DNA from: Paraburkholderia heleia NBRC 101817
GTDB lineage: Bacteria; Pseudomonadota; Gammaproteobacteria; Burkholderiales; Burkholderiaceae
Assembly (NCBI RefSeq): GCF_000739775.1
Contig: NZ_BBJH01000023.1
Coordinates: 102,765 to 166,764, forward strand
DNA length: 64,000 bases
Direction of reading: 5' to 3'
A model generated the notes under the pieces. It had not been told where the DNA came from, searched no databases, and saw only the letters and a list, made by a program, of their open reading frames with translations. The position numbers and the translations under genes were made by a program. Within the stretch, counting starts at the first letter, position 1, and each line of letters opens with the position of its first letter. Of the stretch, positions 16,774-26,040 are shown piece after piece.

Positions 16774-18516
16774 TCAGGCAAGCCGCGTACGGCGTTCGGC
16801 AAAAGCATAGAGCGGCCGCCAAATCAAACGGTTGGCGGCGACGACCATGATCGACATGACAGCGATGCCAAGCGCAATGCGCGGGTAGTCTCCCCGTGCC
16901 GTCATCTGCGCGATATAGGCGCCGAGGCCGCCTGCACTGAGGCGGGTCGTGCCCCAGTTGACGGTTTCGGCCACGATGCTCGCGTTCCACGCACCGCCGC
17001 TCGCCGTCAGCGCGCCCGTCACGTAATACGGGAAGATGCCGGGCAGCAGCACCTGCAGCCAGCGCGCGCGCCGCCGCAGCCGCAGGCTCGTCGCCGCCTC
17101 GCGCAAATCGCTCGGCAACGCCGTGGCGCCGGCTATCACATTGAAGAGGATGTACCACTGCGTGCCGAGGATCATCAACGGGCACAGCCAGATCTGCGGG
17201 GCGAGCCCGAAGCGCACGATGCAGAATGCGACGACGGGAAACAGCAGATTGGCGGGGAAGGCAGCCAGGAATTGTGCCGCCGGCTGGACCCAGGCCGCGA
17301 GCCTCGGGCGAAGCCCCACCGCCACGCCCACCGGAACCCAGATCACGGAGGCAAGCGCAATGAGTACCGCGACTCGCAGCAAAGTGAGCAAGCCGTTGCG
17401 CACTGCATCGACCACGTCGGCCCATGCGAGAGCCGGCGCGGCATAGCGCAGCACGGCAATGGCCGCGGCTGTCACGGCCGCGGCGCACAGTACGAACCAG
17501 AGCGCTTCGCCCGCGCGCCGCGAAAACGGCCCCTTCGCCAGCTCGAAACCGCGCCAGCCTGCCCCGGGCGACAGACGCAGGTGCGCGGCGCGCGCGAGCG
17601 CCGCGCCAGCCGGGCGGCACGCATGCTGCATCCACGGTGAGCGATGAAAGAGGTCGAGCAACCAGCTGCGCGGGCAAGCCTGCACCGCGATATCGCCATA
17701 ACGAAACCGGTCGGCCCACGCCACCAGCGGGCGAAACAGCAACTGGTCGTAGAGCACGATCGCGAGGCTCATGGCGAGTATCGCCCAGCCCACTGCCACG
17801 AGATCGTGCTTCATGATCGCCTGCGCCATCCACGACCCCACGCCGGGCAGCGCCACCTGTACGTCGCCCACCGAGATCGCCTCCGAAGCCACCACGAAGA
17901 ACCAGCCGCCCGACATCGACATCATCGCGTTCCAGACGAGCCCCGGCATCGCGAACGGGACTTCGAGCCGCCAGAAACGTTGCCAGCCGGACAGACGGAA
18001 GCTGCGGCTCGCCTCGTCCAGATCCGAGGGCACGGTGCGCAGCGCCTGATAGAAGCTGAACGCCATGTTCCACGCCTGGCTCGTGAAGATCGCGAAAATC
18101 GAGGCCAGTTCGGCGCCCAGCACGTTGCCCGGAAAGAGCGACATGAAGAACACGACCGTGAACGACAGGTAGCCGAGTATCGGCACCGACTGCAGCACGT
18201 CGAGCAGCGGGATGAGGATGCGCCGCGCCCGGCGGCTTCTTGCCGCGAGCGTCGCGTACGTGAACGTAAAGATGAACGAAGCGGCGAGCGCGATCATCAT
18301 GCGCAGCACGGTGCGCAGCGTATAGCCTGGCAGCGCCGCGGGCGAGAGCGAGATGACGGCTCCGTGCCCGCCCGCCAGCGGGCCCGTCATCTGGCGCGCG
18401 CCCTCGCCCAGCAGCACGATCGTGCCGAACACCAGCACCACGGCCGCCACGTCGCGCCAGCCCGGCATGCGCGGGTACCAGCGCAGTCCTCTCAGTACTT
18501 CGGCATGATGTTCCAT
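16774..18516 (-). CDS. Fused tandem ABC permease (two BPD-transport domains)
   Basis: A 580-residue membrane protein made of two binding-protein-dependent permease domains in one chain. Each half has its own EAA loop: DLDEASRSFRL near residue 170 and DLREAATSLRL near residue 470. Each half has about six hydrophobic segments, separated by a basic loop. One chain can thus replace the usual permease dimer. It lies between phaC and its ATPase on the same strand, and all three should be transcribed from the FNR-type box at 20483. The missing periplasmic binding protein is unusual for this family. The start at 18516 avoids overlap with phaC; the ribosome site is weak. Confidence 0.88.
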   Translation of the reverse strand: MEHHAEVLRGLRWYPRMPGWRDVAAVVLVFGTIVLLGEGARQMTGPLAGGHGAVISLSPAALPGYTLRTVLRMMIALAASFIFTFTYATLAARSRRARRILIPLLDVLQSVPILGYLSFTVVFFMSLFPGNVLGAELASIFAIFTSQAWNMAFSFYQALRTVPSDLDEASRSFRLSGWQRFWRLEVPFAMPGLVWNAMMSMSGGWFFVVASEAISVGDVQVALPGVGSWMAQAIMKHDLVAVGWAILAMSLAIVLYDQLLFRPLVAWADRFRYGDIAVQACPRSWLLDLFHRSPWMQHACRPAGAALARAAHLRLSPGAGWRGFELAKGPFSRRAGEALWFVLCAAAVTAAAIAVLRYAAPALAWADVVDAVRNGLLTLLRVAVLIALASVIWVPVGVAVGLRPRLAAWVQPAAQFLAAFPANLLFPVVAFCIVRFGLAPQIWLCPLMILGTQWYILFNVIAGATALPSDLREAATSLRLRRRARWLQVLLPGIFPYYVTGALTASGGAWNASIVAETVNWGTTRLSAGGLGAYIAQMTARGDYPRIALGIAVMSIMVVAANRLIWRPLYAFAERRTRLA

Positions 18517-18583
18517 GGCAATACCCTGCTTACCCGGCTGCGTTCGACCTCGGGCCGCTCGTGGCCTGACTGGCAGCGTGCGT

Positions 18584-20389
18584 TCATGTTTCGAGCACGT
18601 ATTCGCCGGGCGCCGGCCCAATCCCGGCTTCCGGCGTGCGCGCCGGAACCTCGCCCGTCGAGTGCCCGCGCAGCCAGTCGCACCAGCAGGTCCACCACGA
18701 ACCGTCGATCACGGGTGTGTCGCTCATGTACTCGTGGCCGCTGCGGTACGGCGCGCCCCATTCGCGCGTCGCGCACCGGAAGTAGCGCCCCGGGTGGCCG
18801 GGCTCGGACACGATGCCGGCGTTATGGCCGCCCGACGTGAGGACGAACGTGAGCGCGTTGTGCGTGAGCAGATGCAGCTTGTAGACCGAGCGCCACGGCG
18901 AAACGTGATCGCGCTCGGTCCCGACGACGAACATCGGCGTTTGGATGTCCGAGAGCGCGATGGGCTGTCCATCCACGCAATAGCGCCCCGCCGCGAGATC
19001 GTTGTCGAGAAAGAGATGGGTGAGATATTCGCTGTGCATGCGGTACGGCATGCGCGTCGTGTCGGCGTTCCACGACATGAGGTCGTTCGGCTTTGTGCGC
19101 CGGCCCAGCAGATACTCGCTCATCATGCGGGACCAGATCAGGTCGCGCGCGTTGAGCAACTGGAACGCCGCCGACATTTGCGCGCCGTCCAGATAGCCCT
19201 GCCGCCACATCAGCGCGTCGAGCGCGGCGAGTTCGCTTGCGTCGATGAACAAGCCGAGTTCGCCCGGCTCGCTGAAATCGGTGAGCGCGGCCAGCAACGT
19301 GATGGAGCGCAGCATGTCGCGCCGCCCGTCGCGTGCGAGCGCCGCCGCCCCGATCGCGAGCAGCGTTCCGCCGAGGCAGTAGCCGAGCGCGTGGACCGGC
19401 TCGCCGCAGCGGGCGCGAACCGCTTCGAGCGCCGCGAGGAAGCCGTCGCGCAGGTAGTCGTCGAGGCCGAGATCTCGCGCCTGTGGGCCTGGGTTGCGCC
19501 ACGATAGCGCGAACACCGTGTAGCCCTGTTCGACCAGAAACCGGATCAGCGAGTTGTGCGGTTGCAGGTCGAGGATGTAGTACTTCATGATCCAGGACGG
19601 CACGATCAGAATCGGCTCGCGCGTGACATCCGGTGTCGCGGGCGCATACTGCAGCAGTTCGCACAGCGCGTTGCGCCAGACGACCCGCCCTGGCGTCACT
19701 GCGACGTCGCGCCCCGGAATCCAGGGCTGTGCCACGCGTGCGCGCGTGCCCCGCAGGGTGTCGGCCATGGCGTTCGCGTCGTCGAGCCAGTTGCGCAGGC
19801 CCGCAGCAAGGTTGGCGCCGCCGCTGCGCACCGTGGCCTGCAACACCTCGGGATTGGTCGCGATGAAGTTGCCCGGCGAACACGCGTCGAGCCATTGGCG
19901 CGCCGCGAAGCCAACCAGTTCCTCGTGGTGCCGCTCGACGCCCGGAACCCCGCGCGTCGCTTCGCACCACCAGCGCTCGACCGCCAGAAACGCGTCACGG
20001 TACATCTGGAACGGCCAGTGCGACCATGCGGCGGCGGTAAAACGCGGGTCGGCGCGACCGGCGTACACCGTCATCCCGTCCTCCTGCGCTTCGTCACCGG
20101 CGGGGCGCAACCGCGATAGAAACGTTGCCGCAAGCCATCCGTGCGTCGCAAGGTCGAAGCATTTTCCCGGTGAGACCGCGAGGTGCCCCGCCCAGTCGAA
20201 CGCGGCCAGCATGAGCGCGAGCGGCGAAAGGCCGAAGGTCGCCACGGCCAGACTCGCGTGGGCCGCGCGGTTCCACTGATCGGAAGGCGAGTCGTCCGGC
20301 TGCCGGCACTCCATGGCGCGCGCGGGCGTCCGTTGAATGGCCCGGCTCACATGCAAGGGCTCGGCGTCGCTAACAGCGGAATCGGTCAT
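18584..20389 (-). CDS. phaC: Polyhydroxyalkanoate synthase (class I PhaC-like)
   Basis: A 601-residue PHA polymerase. The lipase-like box is GYCLGG with catalytic Cys338. The triad Asp is likely in GTERDHVSPW and the His in SGGHNAG. It polymerises (R)-3-hydroxyacyl-CoA into storage polyester. The length and N-terminal region fit class I enzymes. A perfect FNR box lies 93 nt upstream, and it heads an operon with the fused permease and ATPase. A PHA depolymerase (31481) and a phasin-like gene (44308) are in the same island, so polymer synthesis and use seem to be under the same low-oxygen control. It is probably an extra copy beside a housekeeping phaCAB elsewhere, which is inference. Confidence 0.93.
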   Translation of the reverse strand: MTDSAVSDAEPLHVSRAIQRTPARAMECRQPDDSPSDQWNRAAHASLAVATFGLSPLALMLAAFDWAGHLAVSPGKCFDLATHGWLAATFLSRLRPAGDEAQEDGMTVYAGRADPRFTAAAWSHWPFQMYRDAFLAVERWWCEATRGVPGVERHHEELVGFAARQWLDACSPGNFIATNPEVLQATVRSGGANLAAGLRNWLDDANAMADTLRGTRARVAQPWIPGRDVAVTPGRVVWRNALCELLQYAPATPDVTREPILIVPSWIMKYYILDLQPHNSLIRFLVEQGYTVFALSWRNPGPQARDLGLDDYLRDGFLAALEAVRARCGEPVHALGYCLGGTLLAIGAAALARDGRRDMLRSITLLAALTDFSEPGELGLFIDASELAALDALMWRQGYLDGAQMSAAFQLLNARDLIWSRMMSEYLLGRRTKPNDLMSWNADTTRMPYRMHSEYLTHLFLDNDLAAGRYCVDGQPIALSDIQTPMFVVGTERDHVSPWRSVYKLHLLTHNALTFVLTSGGHNAGIVSEPGHPGRYFRCATREWGAPYRSGHEYMSDTPVIDGSWWTCWCDWLRGHSTGEVPARTPEAGIGPAPGEYVLET

Positions 20390-20482
20390 GATGGGCGCAC
20401 TCTTCGTTCGTCAGGCCGTCCGTGGGCGGTATGGCCGGCGGCGTCAACCGCACTACTGTGCGTTGGCCGGGAAAGGTGGCGA

Positions 20483-20496
20483 TTGATCTGAATCAA
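20483..20496. promoter_or_regulatory. FNR-type box for phaC, perfect consensus
   Basis: TTGAT-CTGA-ATCAA matches the consensus in all ten positions. It ends 93 nt before phaC on the minus strand and lies just after the stop of the K+ channel gene. Confidence 0.88.
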
Positions 20497-20562
20497 GCAT
20501 GCGAGCGCCGGACAGGCGGGACGAAGCGTGGACGATGCGGTTGCACGCCCCGCCTCGTGCGA

Positions 20563-21405
20563 TCAACCGGCTCCGCTCTGACGGCCCGCGTTGTCTCCTC
20601 GTTGCGCACCGTTGCGGCTCGGCGCGAGCGTATCCCGCAGCCCTTCCAGCTCGCGCTGCAGCGAAATGATTTCCGCATGCAGCGCCTTGATATCCCGATG
20701 CATCTCGCGCCTGAGGCGCCGCTCTTCCTTGCCGATGAGCCACGCGGCAATGCCGGCGAATGCCAGTGAAAGCATGCCGTAGCCGAGCAGCACGACGAAC
20801 ACGGCAAAAACACGTGAGGCGGGCGTTGTCGGCGCGATGTCGCCATAGCCCACTGTGGCGCTGCTTTCGAATGCGAGCCACAGCCCTTCGGCATAACTGT
20901 GCACCCGCGGCTCCAGCGCATAAAACCCTGCGCCGCCAAGCAACAGAACGGTCGCGCCCGCGAGCGGAAGCAGCGCGAGGCGATTGGGTTCGAAACAGGT
21001 GCGCAGGGCCACGACGATACGTAGCGCAATCATCGCCATGAACGCGAGTCTGAGCACCCATTCGAGGGAAGACCAGGGATTCGCTCCGCCGATCATGCTG
21101 ACGAGCGCGCCACAAGCGATCGCCACATCGAAGGCATTGCGATCCAGAAACCGTGCGGGTTTGCGGCTCGACCACGCAGTCCGCGCAACGGCGGCTGCGC
21201 ACGCCACCGCCGCGGCACCGTAGAGTACGCGCGCGGTCAGCAGCATCGAACCTGTCGTCGCGAGCAGTTCGACGTAGAAGGCCGGAATGGCAATCAGGCA
21301 GCCCGCAAGCAAAACCCAGCGAGCGTGTGTCCACGCGTGCTGTGCAGCGGCTCCGTCGTGCGAGTCGACGCCCCCGAGTCCTGCCTTGTGCCAGCCGACA
21401 CTCAT
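20563..21405 (-). CDS. Potassium channel protein with TVGYGD filter
   Basis: A 280-residue membrane protein. Several hydrophobic segments in the first 150 residues are followed by a pore loop with the K+ selectivity filter TVGYGD (near residue 172) and a final membrane helix. The last 60 residues form a charged, probably coiled-coil tail (EERRLRREMHRDIKALHAE). It should conduct K+ across the inner membrane; no RCK or cyclic-nucleotide domain is present. The ATG at 21405 overlaps the stop of a 29-codon reading frame with a strong ribosome site, suggesting coupled translation. The box at 21670 may drive it through a long leader. Confidence 0.85.
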   Translation of the reverse strand: MSVGWHKAGLGGVDSHDGAAAQHAWTHARWVLLAGCLIAIPAFYVELLATTGSMLLTARVLYGAAAVACAAAVARTAWSSRKPARFLDRNAFDVAIACGALVSMIGGANPWSSLEWVLRLAFMAMIALRIVVALRTCFEPNRLALLPLAGATVLLLGGAGFYALEPRVHSYAEGLWLAFESSATVGYGDIAPTTPASRVFAVFVVLLGYGMLSLAFAGIAAWLIGKEERRLRREMHRDIKALHAEIISLQRELEGLRDTLAPSRNGAQRGDNAGRQSGAG

Positions 21406-21491
21406 TTGCCGTACCCCTCGTTATGCAAGGCTCGGCGGCCTGAAGTCTGCGTTTGCGTTTGCGCTGCAGGCCGGATTTCATCGCAGGTCAT
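21402..21491 (-). CDS. Short leader reading frame coupled to the K+ channel gene
   Basis: A 29-residue frame (MTCDEIRPAAQ...) preceded by a strong AGGAGG ribosome site. Its TGA overlaps the channel's ATG as ATGA. The Gln-Thr repeat in the middle and lack of hydrophobic stretches give no function. It may serve to deliver ribosomes to the channel start, or be a regulatory leader peptide. It is too short to judge by coding bias. Confidence 0.4.
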   Translation of the reverse strand: MTCDEIRPAAQTQTQTSGRRALHNEGYGK

Positions 21492-21669
21492 GCCTGCCTC
21501 CTCATGCCGACGGGGATATCGGAAGGCGGCTCAGAATTGCTCCTCAATGAAGTGAAACGGATAGCCCGGCTCCTGATAGCCGCGCGCCTGGCGCACCATG
21601 CATCGCATGGGCGCTCGCGCACCCGACCCTCTCGTTGCATAGACATTAGAAGGAGGCACCGATCGTCGC

Positions 21670-21683
21670 TTGACCTATATCAA
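21670..21683. promoter_or_regulatory. FNR-type box between K+ channel and tandem USP genes
   Basis: TTGAC-CTAT-ATCAA has one mismatch from consensus. It sits almost exactly midway, 264 nt from the K+ channel start (178 nt from the leader frame) and 266 nt from the plus-strand USP start. The 544-nt gap around it holds no other feature I can support, so either transcript would have a long leader. Confidence 0.7.
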
Positions 21684-21949
21684 TCTGCGCTTCGTGGCCC
21701 GCCCTAGCCTTCACACAGGATCCGCGAGTTCCGAACTGGATGCCGAGGCGGCCGGCGCATGCCGGTCTCCATTCCGGTCTATCCTGGCGGTATCGGGGCG
21801 CATCTACGCACCGGTGCGCCTGCTGGACTGCGCTAGCCGATTAATCACTTCGTATATCCAGTTATTTATCCACCTATCGGGCTTGCGGGCTGCTCGCACG
21901 CGCCAGGAACTCGTTATCGGTGACGTTTTGCTGCGGCTGGAGATCCACG

Positions 21950-22789
21950 ATGACCTACAAGACCGTGATGGTCCACCTCGACACGAGCACAGGCGCCCAT
22001 ACGCGGCTCTCGTTCGCGCTGAAGCTCGCCCGAAAATTCGATGCCTTTCTGGACGGCGTGTTTACCCTGTTCGATCCGCATCCAGTGGGCTTCTACGCCA
22101 TGACGGGCGCGGCCGACCTCTACGACGCTCACCGCAAATTTCTCACGCAGAAACGAGGCGAGACAGAACGGCTGTTTCGCACAGAACTGACGCGTGCCCA
22201 GGTGCGAGGCGTATGGACTGCACCGGACGGCTTTCCCGTCACCACGGTCATGCAGGCCAGCCGTACCTCGGACCTGGTGATACTTGGGCAATCCGGACCG
22301 AAGGACCCTGAGTCCTATGTGGCGGACAATTTCATGGAGACGGTTCTGCTCGGTGCCGGCAGCCCCGTTCTGTTGATACCGGAAACCGGCTCCTTCGAGG
22401 CCGTTGGCGACCGGGTGCTGATCGCCTGGAATGGCAGCCGCGAGGCAGCTCGCGCCATTCGCGACGCGATTCCGCTTCTCGCGTGCGCGACGCGTGTCAC
22501 GGTCGCTGCCGTCTCCACGGCGTTCAAGCCGGGGCCGACCGAAGCATCGTGCGCTGACGTCGCAGCGATGCTCCAGCGACACGTTGCGCCCCCCGTGGAC
22601 ATTGCGCGCTTCGCTCGTTCATCGGCGATATCGACAGGCGAAGCCCTGCTCGAATTCGCGAGCGATGGCGAATACGACCTGCTCGTCGCGGGTGCCTACG
22701 GTCACGCGAGGTTTCACGAGTTCGTCCTTGGTGGCGTCACGCGCGCGATTCTTTCTTCGATGACATTGCCGGTATTGATGTCTCACTGA
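21950..22789 (+). CDS. Tandem universal stress protein, 279 residues (paralogue)
   Basis: A 279-residue two-domain USP starting MTYKTVMVHLDT, with a GGAG ribosome site. It matches the gene at 10172-11011 along its whole length, including VLIAWNGSREAARAI, GAYGHARFHEFVLGG and the ending MTLPVLMSH, so the two arose by duplication. As in the copy, the nucleotide loop has Gly where Ser is usual. The nearest FNR-type box is 266 nt upstream. No second USP follows directly here; the matching single-domain paralogue is 2.6 kb further on at 25436. Confidence 0.9.
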   Translation: MTYKTVMVHLDTSTGAHTRLSFALKLARKFDAFLDGVFTLFDPHPVGFYAMTGAADLYDAHRKFLTQKRGETERLFRTELTRAQVRGVWTAPDGFPVTTVMQASRTSDLVILGQSGPKDPESYVADNFMETVLLGAGSPVLLIPETGSFEAVGDRVLIAWNGSREAARAIRDAIPLLACATRVTVAAVSTAFKPGPTEASCADVAAMLQRHVAPPVDIARFARSSAISTGEALLEFASDGEYDLLVAGAYGHARFHEFVLGGVTRAILSSMTLPVLMSH

Positions 22790-22892
22790 ACGACTGCGCG
22801 AAGGCAAGTCGCCCGCCGCACCGTCGCGAGAAAACCGTCATGGGCGACGTCGACATCGATGGGCGCTGAACCGCGGCAAAAGGCGGCGCCGC

Positions 22893-23141
22893 TCATCTGC
22901 TGCAGTAGCACAGTCCCATCGCCGGGCGCGCACGGAAAGGCGGAAATACGTACCACGAGCCATCGTCATGACGGAAGAAGATGATGGCCCGCGGCGCGCT
23001 TGGCGCCCCCCCTACGAGGCGCACATAGCGCAAATGCGACGACGCGATATGACCGAAATTCGTCACGCATCCCGGCATCGACGGCGTCGGGGCAAGCCAT
23101 TTGTCTACAAGTGAGCGCAAAGATGCACGGTGCTCGTTCAT
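22893..23141 (-). CDS. Small hypothetical protein
   Basis: An 82-residue frame starting MNEHRASLRSLVDKW, with a purine-rich GAAGGGGA before the ATG. A central region FRHDDGSWYVFPPF looks strand-rich, and the C-terminus has two cysteines (CYCSR). No family is recognised and no FNR box was found upstream. The region is otherwise without a good candidate on either strand. Confidence 0.45.
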   Translation of the reverse strand: MNEHRASLRSLVDKWLAPTPSMPGCVTNFGHIASSHLRYVRLVGGAPSAPRAIIFFRHDDGSWYVFPPFRARPAMGLCYCSR

Positions 23142-23458
23142 CGCTGTCCCCTTCCTTCATCACGCTGACTGACGGTCCGACGCGAATCGCCGAGCCGATG
23201 CCTTCAGTATTGTCCTTACCCGCAAGGGATCCAATCAGCGCCGTCCGAGAGTGATGTAGGAAAATCGGAATCTCCACGTAAGCGATGCACCACAAGCACG
23301 ACGCGCCTCACCGTCGGCTCGATGCAAGCCCGTTGACGGGCGCCGCGATGACGATGCCGGTGAGCGCCGCGTGCAAGGGCTGCTTTTCGCACGGGCCCGT
23401 GTCGGTACCAATGTCGATCCGGCACGGGCGCTTCGACGGCAGCGCGGCTGCGAAGGCG

Positions 23459-23472
23459 TTGACACAGGTCAA
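23459..23472. promoter_or_regulatory. FNR-type box upstream of 23566 gene
   Basis: TTGAC-ACAG-GTCAA is two inner bases from consensus. It ends 93 nt before the GTG start at 23566. The rest of the gap 23142-23565 shows nothing else I can support. Confidence 0.72.
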
Positions 23473-23565
23473 ACGCGGCCAGCCAGCACGGCGGTCGAAT
23501 AGACGAAATGGCCGGCGCGAATCGCCGGCATTTCAGCAAGTCAGCCATCACTGGAGCCCACGACC

Positions 23566-24105
23566 GTGCGAACCCTCCCCACCATGCCGAAGATCACGGC
23601 TGCCGCCAGCGGCGACGATCCCGCGAAGTTCTGCTTTCGCTACCGCGGTGGTCGACACCACCGCCGGCACTATGACGTGCTCATGACGCTGAACGAAACG
23701 AGCGGCGTCTGCCATATCGAAGTTTGTCACGCGCTGCCGGCTGGCGCCGATCTCCCTCTTTTCGCGTCGGGGCGTCTCAATGCTGCGCGCCTCGCGCGCG
23801 CAGTCGATCTGATCGGACTCGTGAAGCAGGTGACCGCGCGCGATCACACGAGGTTGCAGCCCGGCCGTCTGGTGTTCGACGCCCACATGCCGTTGCCCTG
23901 GCGGCCCGTAGGCGCCACGGCAAGTCCCAGACTACGTCGCGCCGCAAGCTCGACATCGGCACGCCATGCGCACGCTGCGTTCGTCGCCCCGCAAGCCAAT
24001 GCTGTGCCGTCTATGGCGGCGAGTCTTGCGCATGTGCGAGTTCGTTACCCTTTGCACGGCCTGGGACGCGGCGCGCGACTGAAGCGACATGCGAGGGCCG
24101 ACTGA
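23566..24105 (+). CDS. Hypothetical protein behind an FNR-type box
   Basis: A 179-residue frame with a GTG start and GGAG about 10 nt upstream; an internal ATG (MPKITAAASG) at 23584 is the alternative. The first 110 residues look like a genuine small domain (RRHYDVLMTLNETSG, RLARAVDLIGLVKQV). The last 65 residues are Ala/Arg/His-rich and could result from a frameshift or a read-on past the original end. No family is recognised. The FNR-type box 93 nt upstream supports a real low-oxygen transcript. Confidence 0.5.
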   Translation: MRTLPTMPKITAAASGDDPAKFCFRYRGGRHHRRHYDVLMTLNETSGVCHIEVCHALPAGADLPLFASGRLNAARLARAVDLIGLVKQVTARDHTRLQPGRLVFDAHMPLPWRPVGATASPRLRRAASSTSARHAHAAFVAPQANAVPSMAASLAHVRVRYPLHGLGRGARLKRHARAD

Positions 24106-24360
24106 CGCAAGGTGGGTGCACCCGTCACACTGTGCTCGAAGCGCGGTCGTGTGGCGGCCCTCCCGCCCCGGCATGCGCTCCGGCCATGCGACGCGTGTAC
24201 CGATCCGGCCTGCAGCCGTGTCGCGCAGATCTACCTGACGGTAGGCCGATCGTGAGACGCAGCCCCCTTTTCTGGAGCGCGCAACGTGCGTGACGTGGTC
24301 AGCCGCCTCTGCGCGCGTTTGCATCGCGGGTATCCATCGCACGACGGACGCAACCCGAAT

Positions 24361-25038
24361 ATGATGCCACCGCACCGCGACTCGCCTGATCGACGGAAGA
24401 TAGCACGCGCCGCGACAGGAGCCAGGCCAGCCACAGCATGGCTCCTGCGCCCGGCGGCCGTGGCCGCAGTCGTTTTTCTCCTCGTGGCTTGCGCAACCCG
24501 CACATCGGGCAACGCCTCCGATGCAGTCCCCAGCCAAACCTCGCTTCCCGCATTGCAGCCCGTGCCAGTGGACCTGACGCGTTACATGGGCCGTTGGTAC
24601 ACGATCGCCACGGTGCCTTACCTGAACGAACGTGAATACGTCGGCAGCTACGCGGACTGGGAACTGCGCAAGGACGGCAGGATCGACGACAACTACTTCG
24701 GCAGGCGCTACGGCTTCGATCAGCCGGTGACGGGCGGCACGCTGGTCGCGAGCGTGGTGCCCGGCAGCGGCGGCGGAAAGTGGCGGGTGACGATCTTGTG
24801 GCCCTTCAACGTGGTGGTCCTCACGGTCTACGTGGACCCCGATTACCGTTACACCGTGCGTTGCGAGGAGGATGGCAGCCCCATCTGGATTTTGTCCCGG
24901 ACGCCGGACATGGATGACGATGTATACGCCGGCCTGGTACGCCGGCTAGAGGGAATGGGTCTCCACACCGAAGGGTTGCGGCGTGTTCCGCAACACCCCG
25001 GGCAGATCGGCCAGCCGGGTTTCATGGCCCCGCGTTGA
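24361..25038 (+). CDS. blc: Outer-membrane lipocalin (Blc-like lipoprotein)
   Basis: A 225-residue lipoprotein of the bacterial lipocalin family. The signal region AAVAAVVFLLVAC ends in a lipobox with Cys as the lipidation site. The mature part opens with DLTRYMGRWYTIATVP, the lipocalin GxW motif, and continues through YVGSYADWELR and RYTVRCEEDGSPIWILSR, as in Blc. These proteins bind fatty acids or lysophospholipids in the envelope and are induced by stress. An upstream GTG at 24286 with TGGAG would add 25 residues; the ATG gives a more usual signal length. It may aid lipid turnover together with the acyltransferase fusion in this island. Confidence 0.88.
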   Translation: MMPPHRDSPDRRKIARAATGARPATAWLLRPAAVAAVVFLLVACATRTSGNASDAVPSQTSLPALQPVPVDLTRYMGRWYTIATVPYLNEREYVGSYADWELRKDGRIDDNYFGRRYGFDQPVTGGTLVASVVPGSGGGKWRVTILWPFNVVVLTVYVDPDYRYTVRCEEDGSPIWILSRTPDMDDDVYAGLVRRLEGMGLHTEGLRRVPQHPGQIGQPGFMAPR

Positions 25039-25201
25039 GCAGCAGAACGAACCCGGCCACGCAGATGATCAGCGTAGCGGCTCCGTAGCGAAACGTCGCC
25101 CATGCGTCGAACACGAGACCGTCGAGCACCAGATAAAGTCCGACAAGCGCCGCGAAAATGGCAATCGTGGCGAGCACGATTCTGAATTCGGAACGGATCA
25201 T
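25022..25201 (-). CDS. Small two-helix membrane protein
   Basis: A 59-residue protein with two hydrophobic helices (IVLATIAIFAALVGLYLVL and AATLIICVAGFVLLL) separated by a short polar loop. The ATG at 25201 has a CAGGTG upstream; a GTG three codons earlier is possible. Its end overlaps the end of the lipocalin gene by 17 nt on the opposite strand, so the two are convergent. The function is unknown. Confidence 0.55.
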   Translation of the reverse strand: MIRSEFRIVLATIAIFAALVGLYLVLDGLVFDAWATFRYGAATLIICVAGFVLLLNAGP

Positions 25202-25354
25202 GATGCGCACCTGAGGCGCGGCAACGGCACGAGAAGAACGCTGGGCATGTCACCTCCGGTTAAGGCAAGTCAGGCAATACCGGCCTGCGCGGACGGTCAC
25301 GAGCGCCCGTCCGGCACCGGCCAATCGATTTTGCGGCGCATCGGCGCGTGCCGC

Positions 25355-25368
25355 TTGACATGCGTCAA
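25355..25368. promoter_or_regulatory. FNR-type box for single-domain USP
   Basis: TTGAC-ATGC-GTCAA differs from consensus only at the inner base of each half and is a complete inverted repeat. It ends 67 nt before the USP start. Confidence 0.78.
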
Positions 25369-25435
25369 GCCATGACCTGCCTGCGAAGACACGATTGAGT
25401 TGAGCCACTCACCCGCATTGCGCCAGGAGGACACC

Positions 25436-25936
25436 ATGTACAACCGCATTCTCGTCCCGCTCGACGGTAGCGAGACCGCCTTCGCCGCGCTCGATGCCGC
25501 GATCAACCTCGCGCAGGGCACCGGCGCGGAGCTGCTGCCCCTTTACGTGATCGACGTCCCCGTTATCGCGTTCGAGGTACCGGGCTTTGATCCTTCGATC
25601 GCGAGGGACGCGTGCATCGAACAAAGCCGGATCGTCTGCGCCGACGCCCAGGCGCGCATGACAAAAGACGCGATGAAAGGCACGCCGCACGCGGCCGAAG
25701 TCGAACTGGGCGCTGAGGGCGTTGCCGAGTGCATCGTGCGCATCGCCGAGGACTGGCATGCGGACCTGATCGCCATGGGCACGCACGGCCGCCGCGGCGT
25801 ACGCAGGCTCGTGCTCGGCAGTGTGGCGGAACGCGTCCTGCGCCTCGCTCACTGCCCTGTGCTCCTGGTGCCGTTGCGGGCGGCCGAGGCTCAGCAAAAC
25901 ACTCCGGATGATCGCGCGGCGCACATGCTGGCCTGA
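25436..25936 (+). CDS. Single-domain universal stress protein (paralogue)
   Basis: A 166-residue USP starting MYNRILVPLDGS, with a strong AGGAGG ribosome site. The ATP-binding loop GTHGRRGVRRLVLGSVA is intact. It is a paralogue of 11056-11559, to which it aligns without large gaps. Its own FNR-type box lies 67 nt upstream. It appears to be monocistronic. Confidence 0.92.
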   Translation: MYNRILVPLDGSETAFAALDAAINLAQGTGAELLPLYVIDVPVIAFEVPGFDPSIARDACIEQSRIVCADAQARMTKDAMKGTPHAAEVELGAEGVAECIVRIAEDWHADLIAMGTHGRRGVRRLVLGSVAERVLRLAHCPVLLVPLRAAEAQQNTPDDRAAHMLA

Positions 25937-26040
25937 GGCACCTCGGCAGCGACGCGGGCAGCCACGATCCGGCGCGCCGATACCGTGTTCCTGGTGCCGG
26001 CGATTGTCATGTGGCGCCGTATTCCCCGGCGTACGCGATC

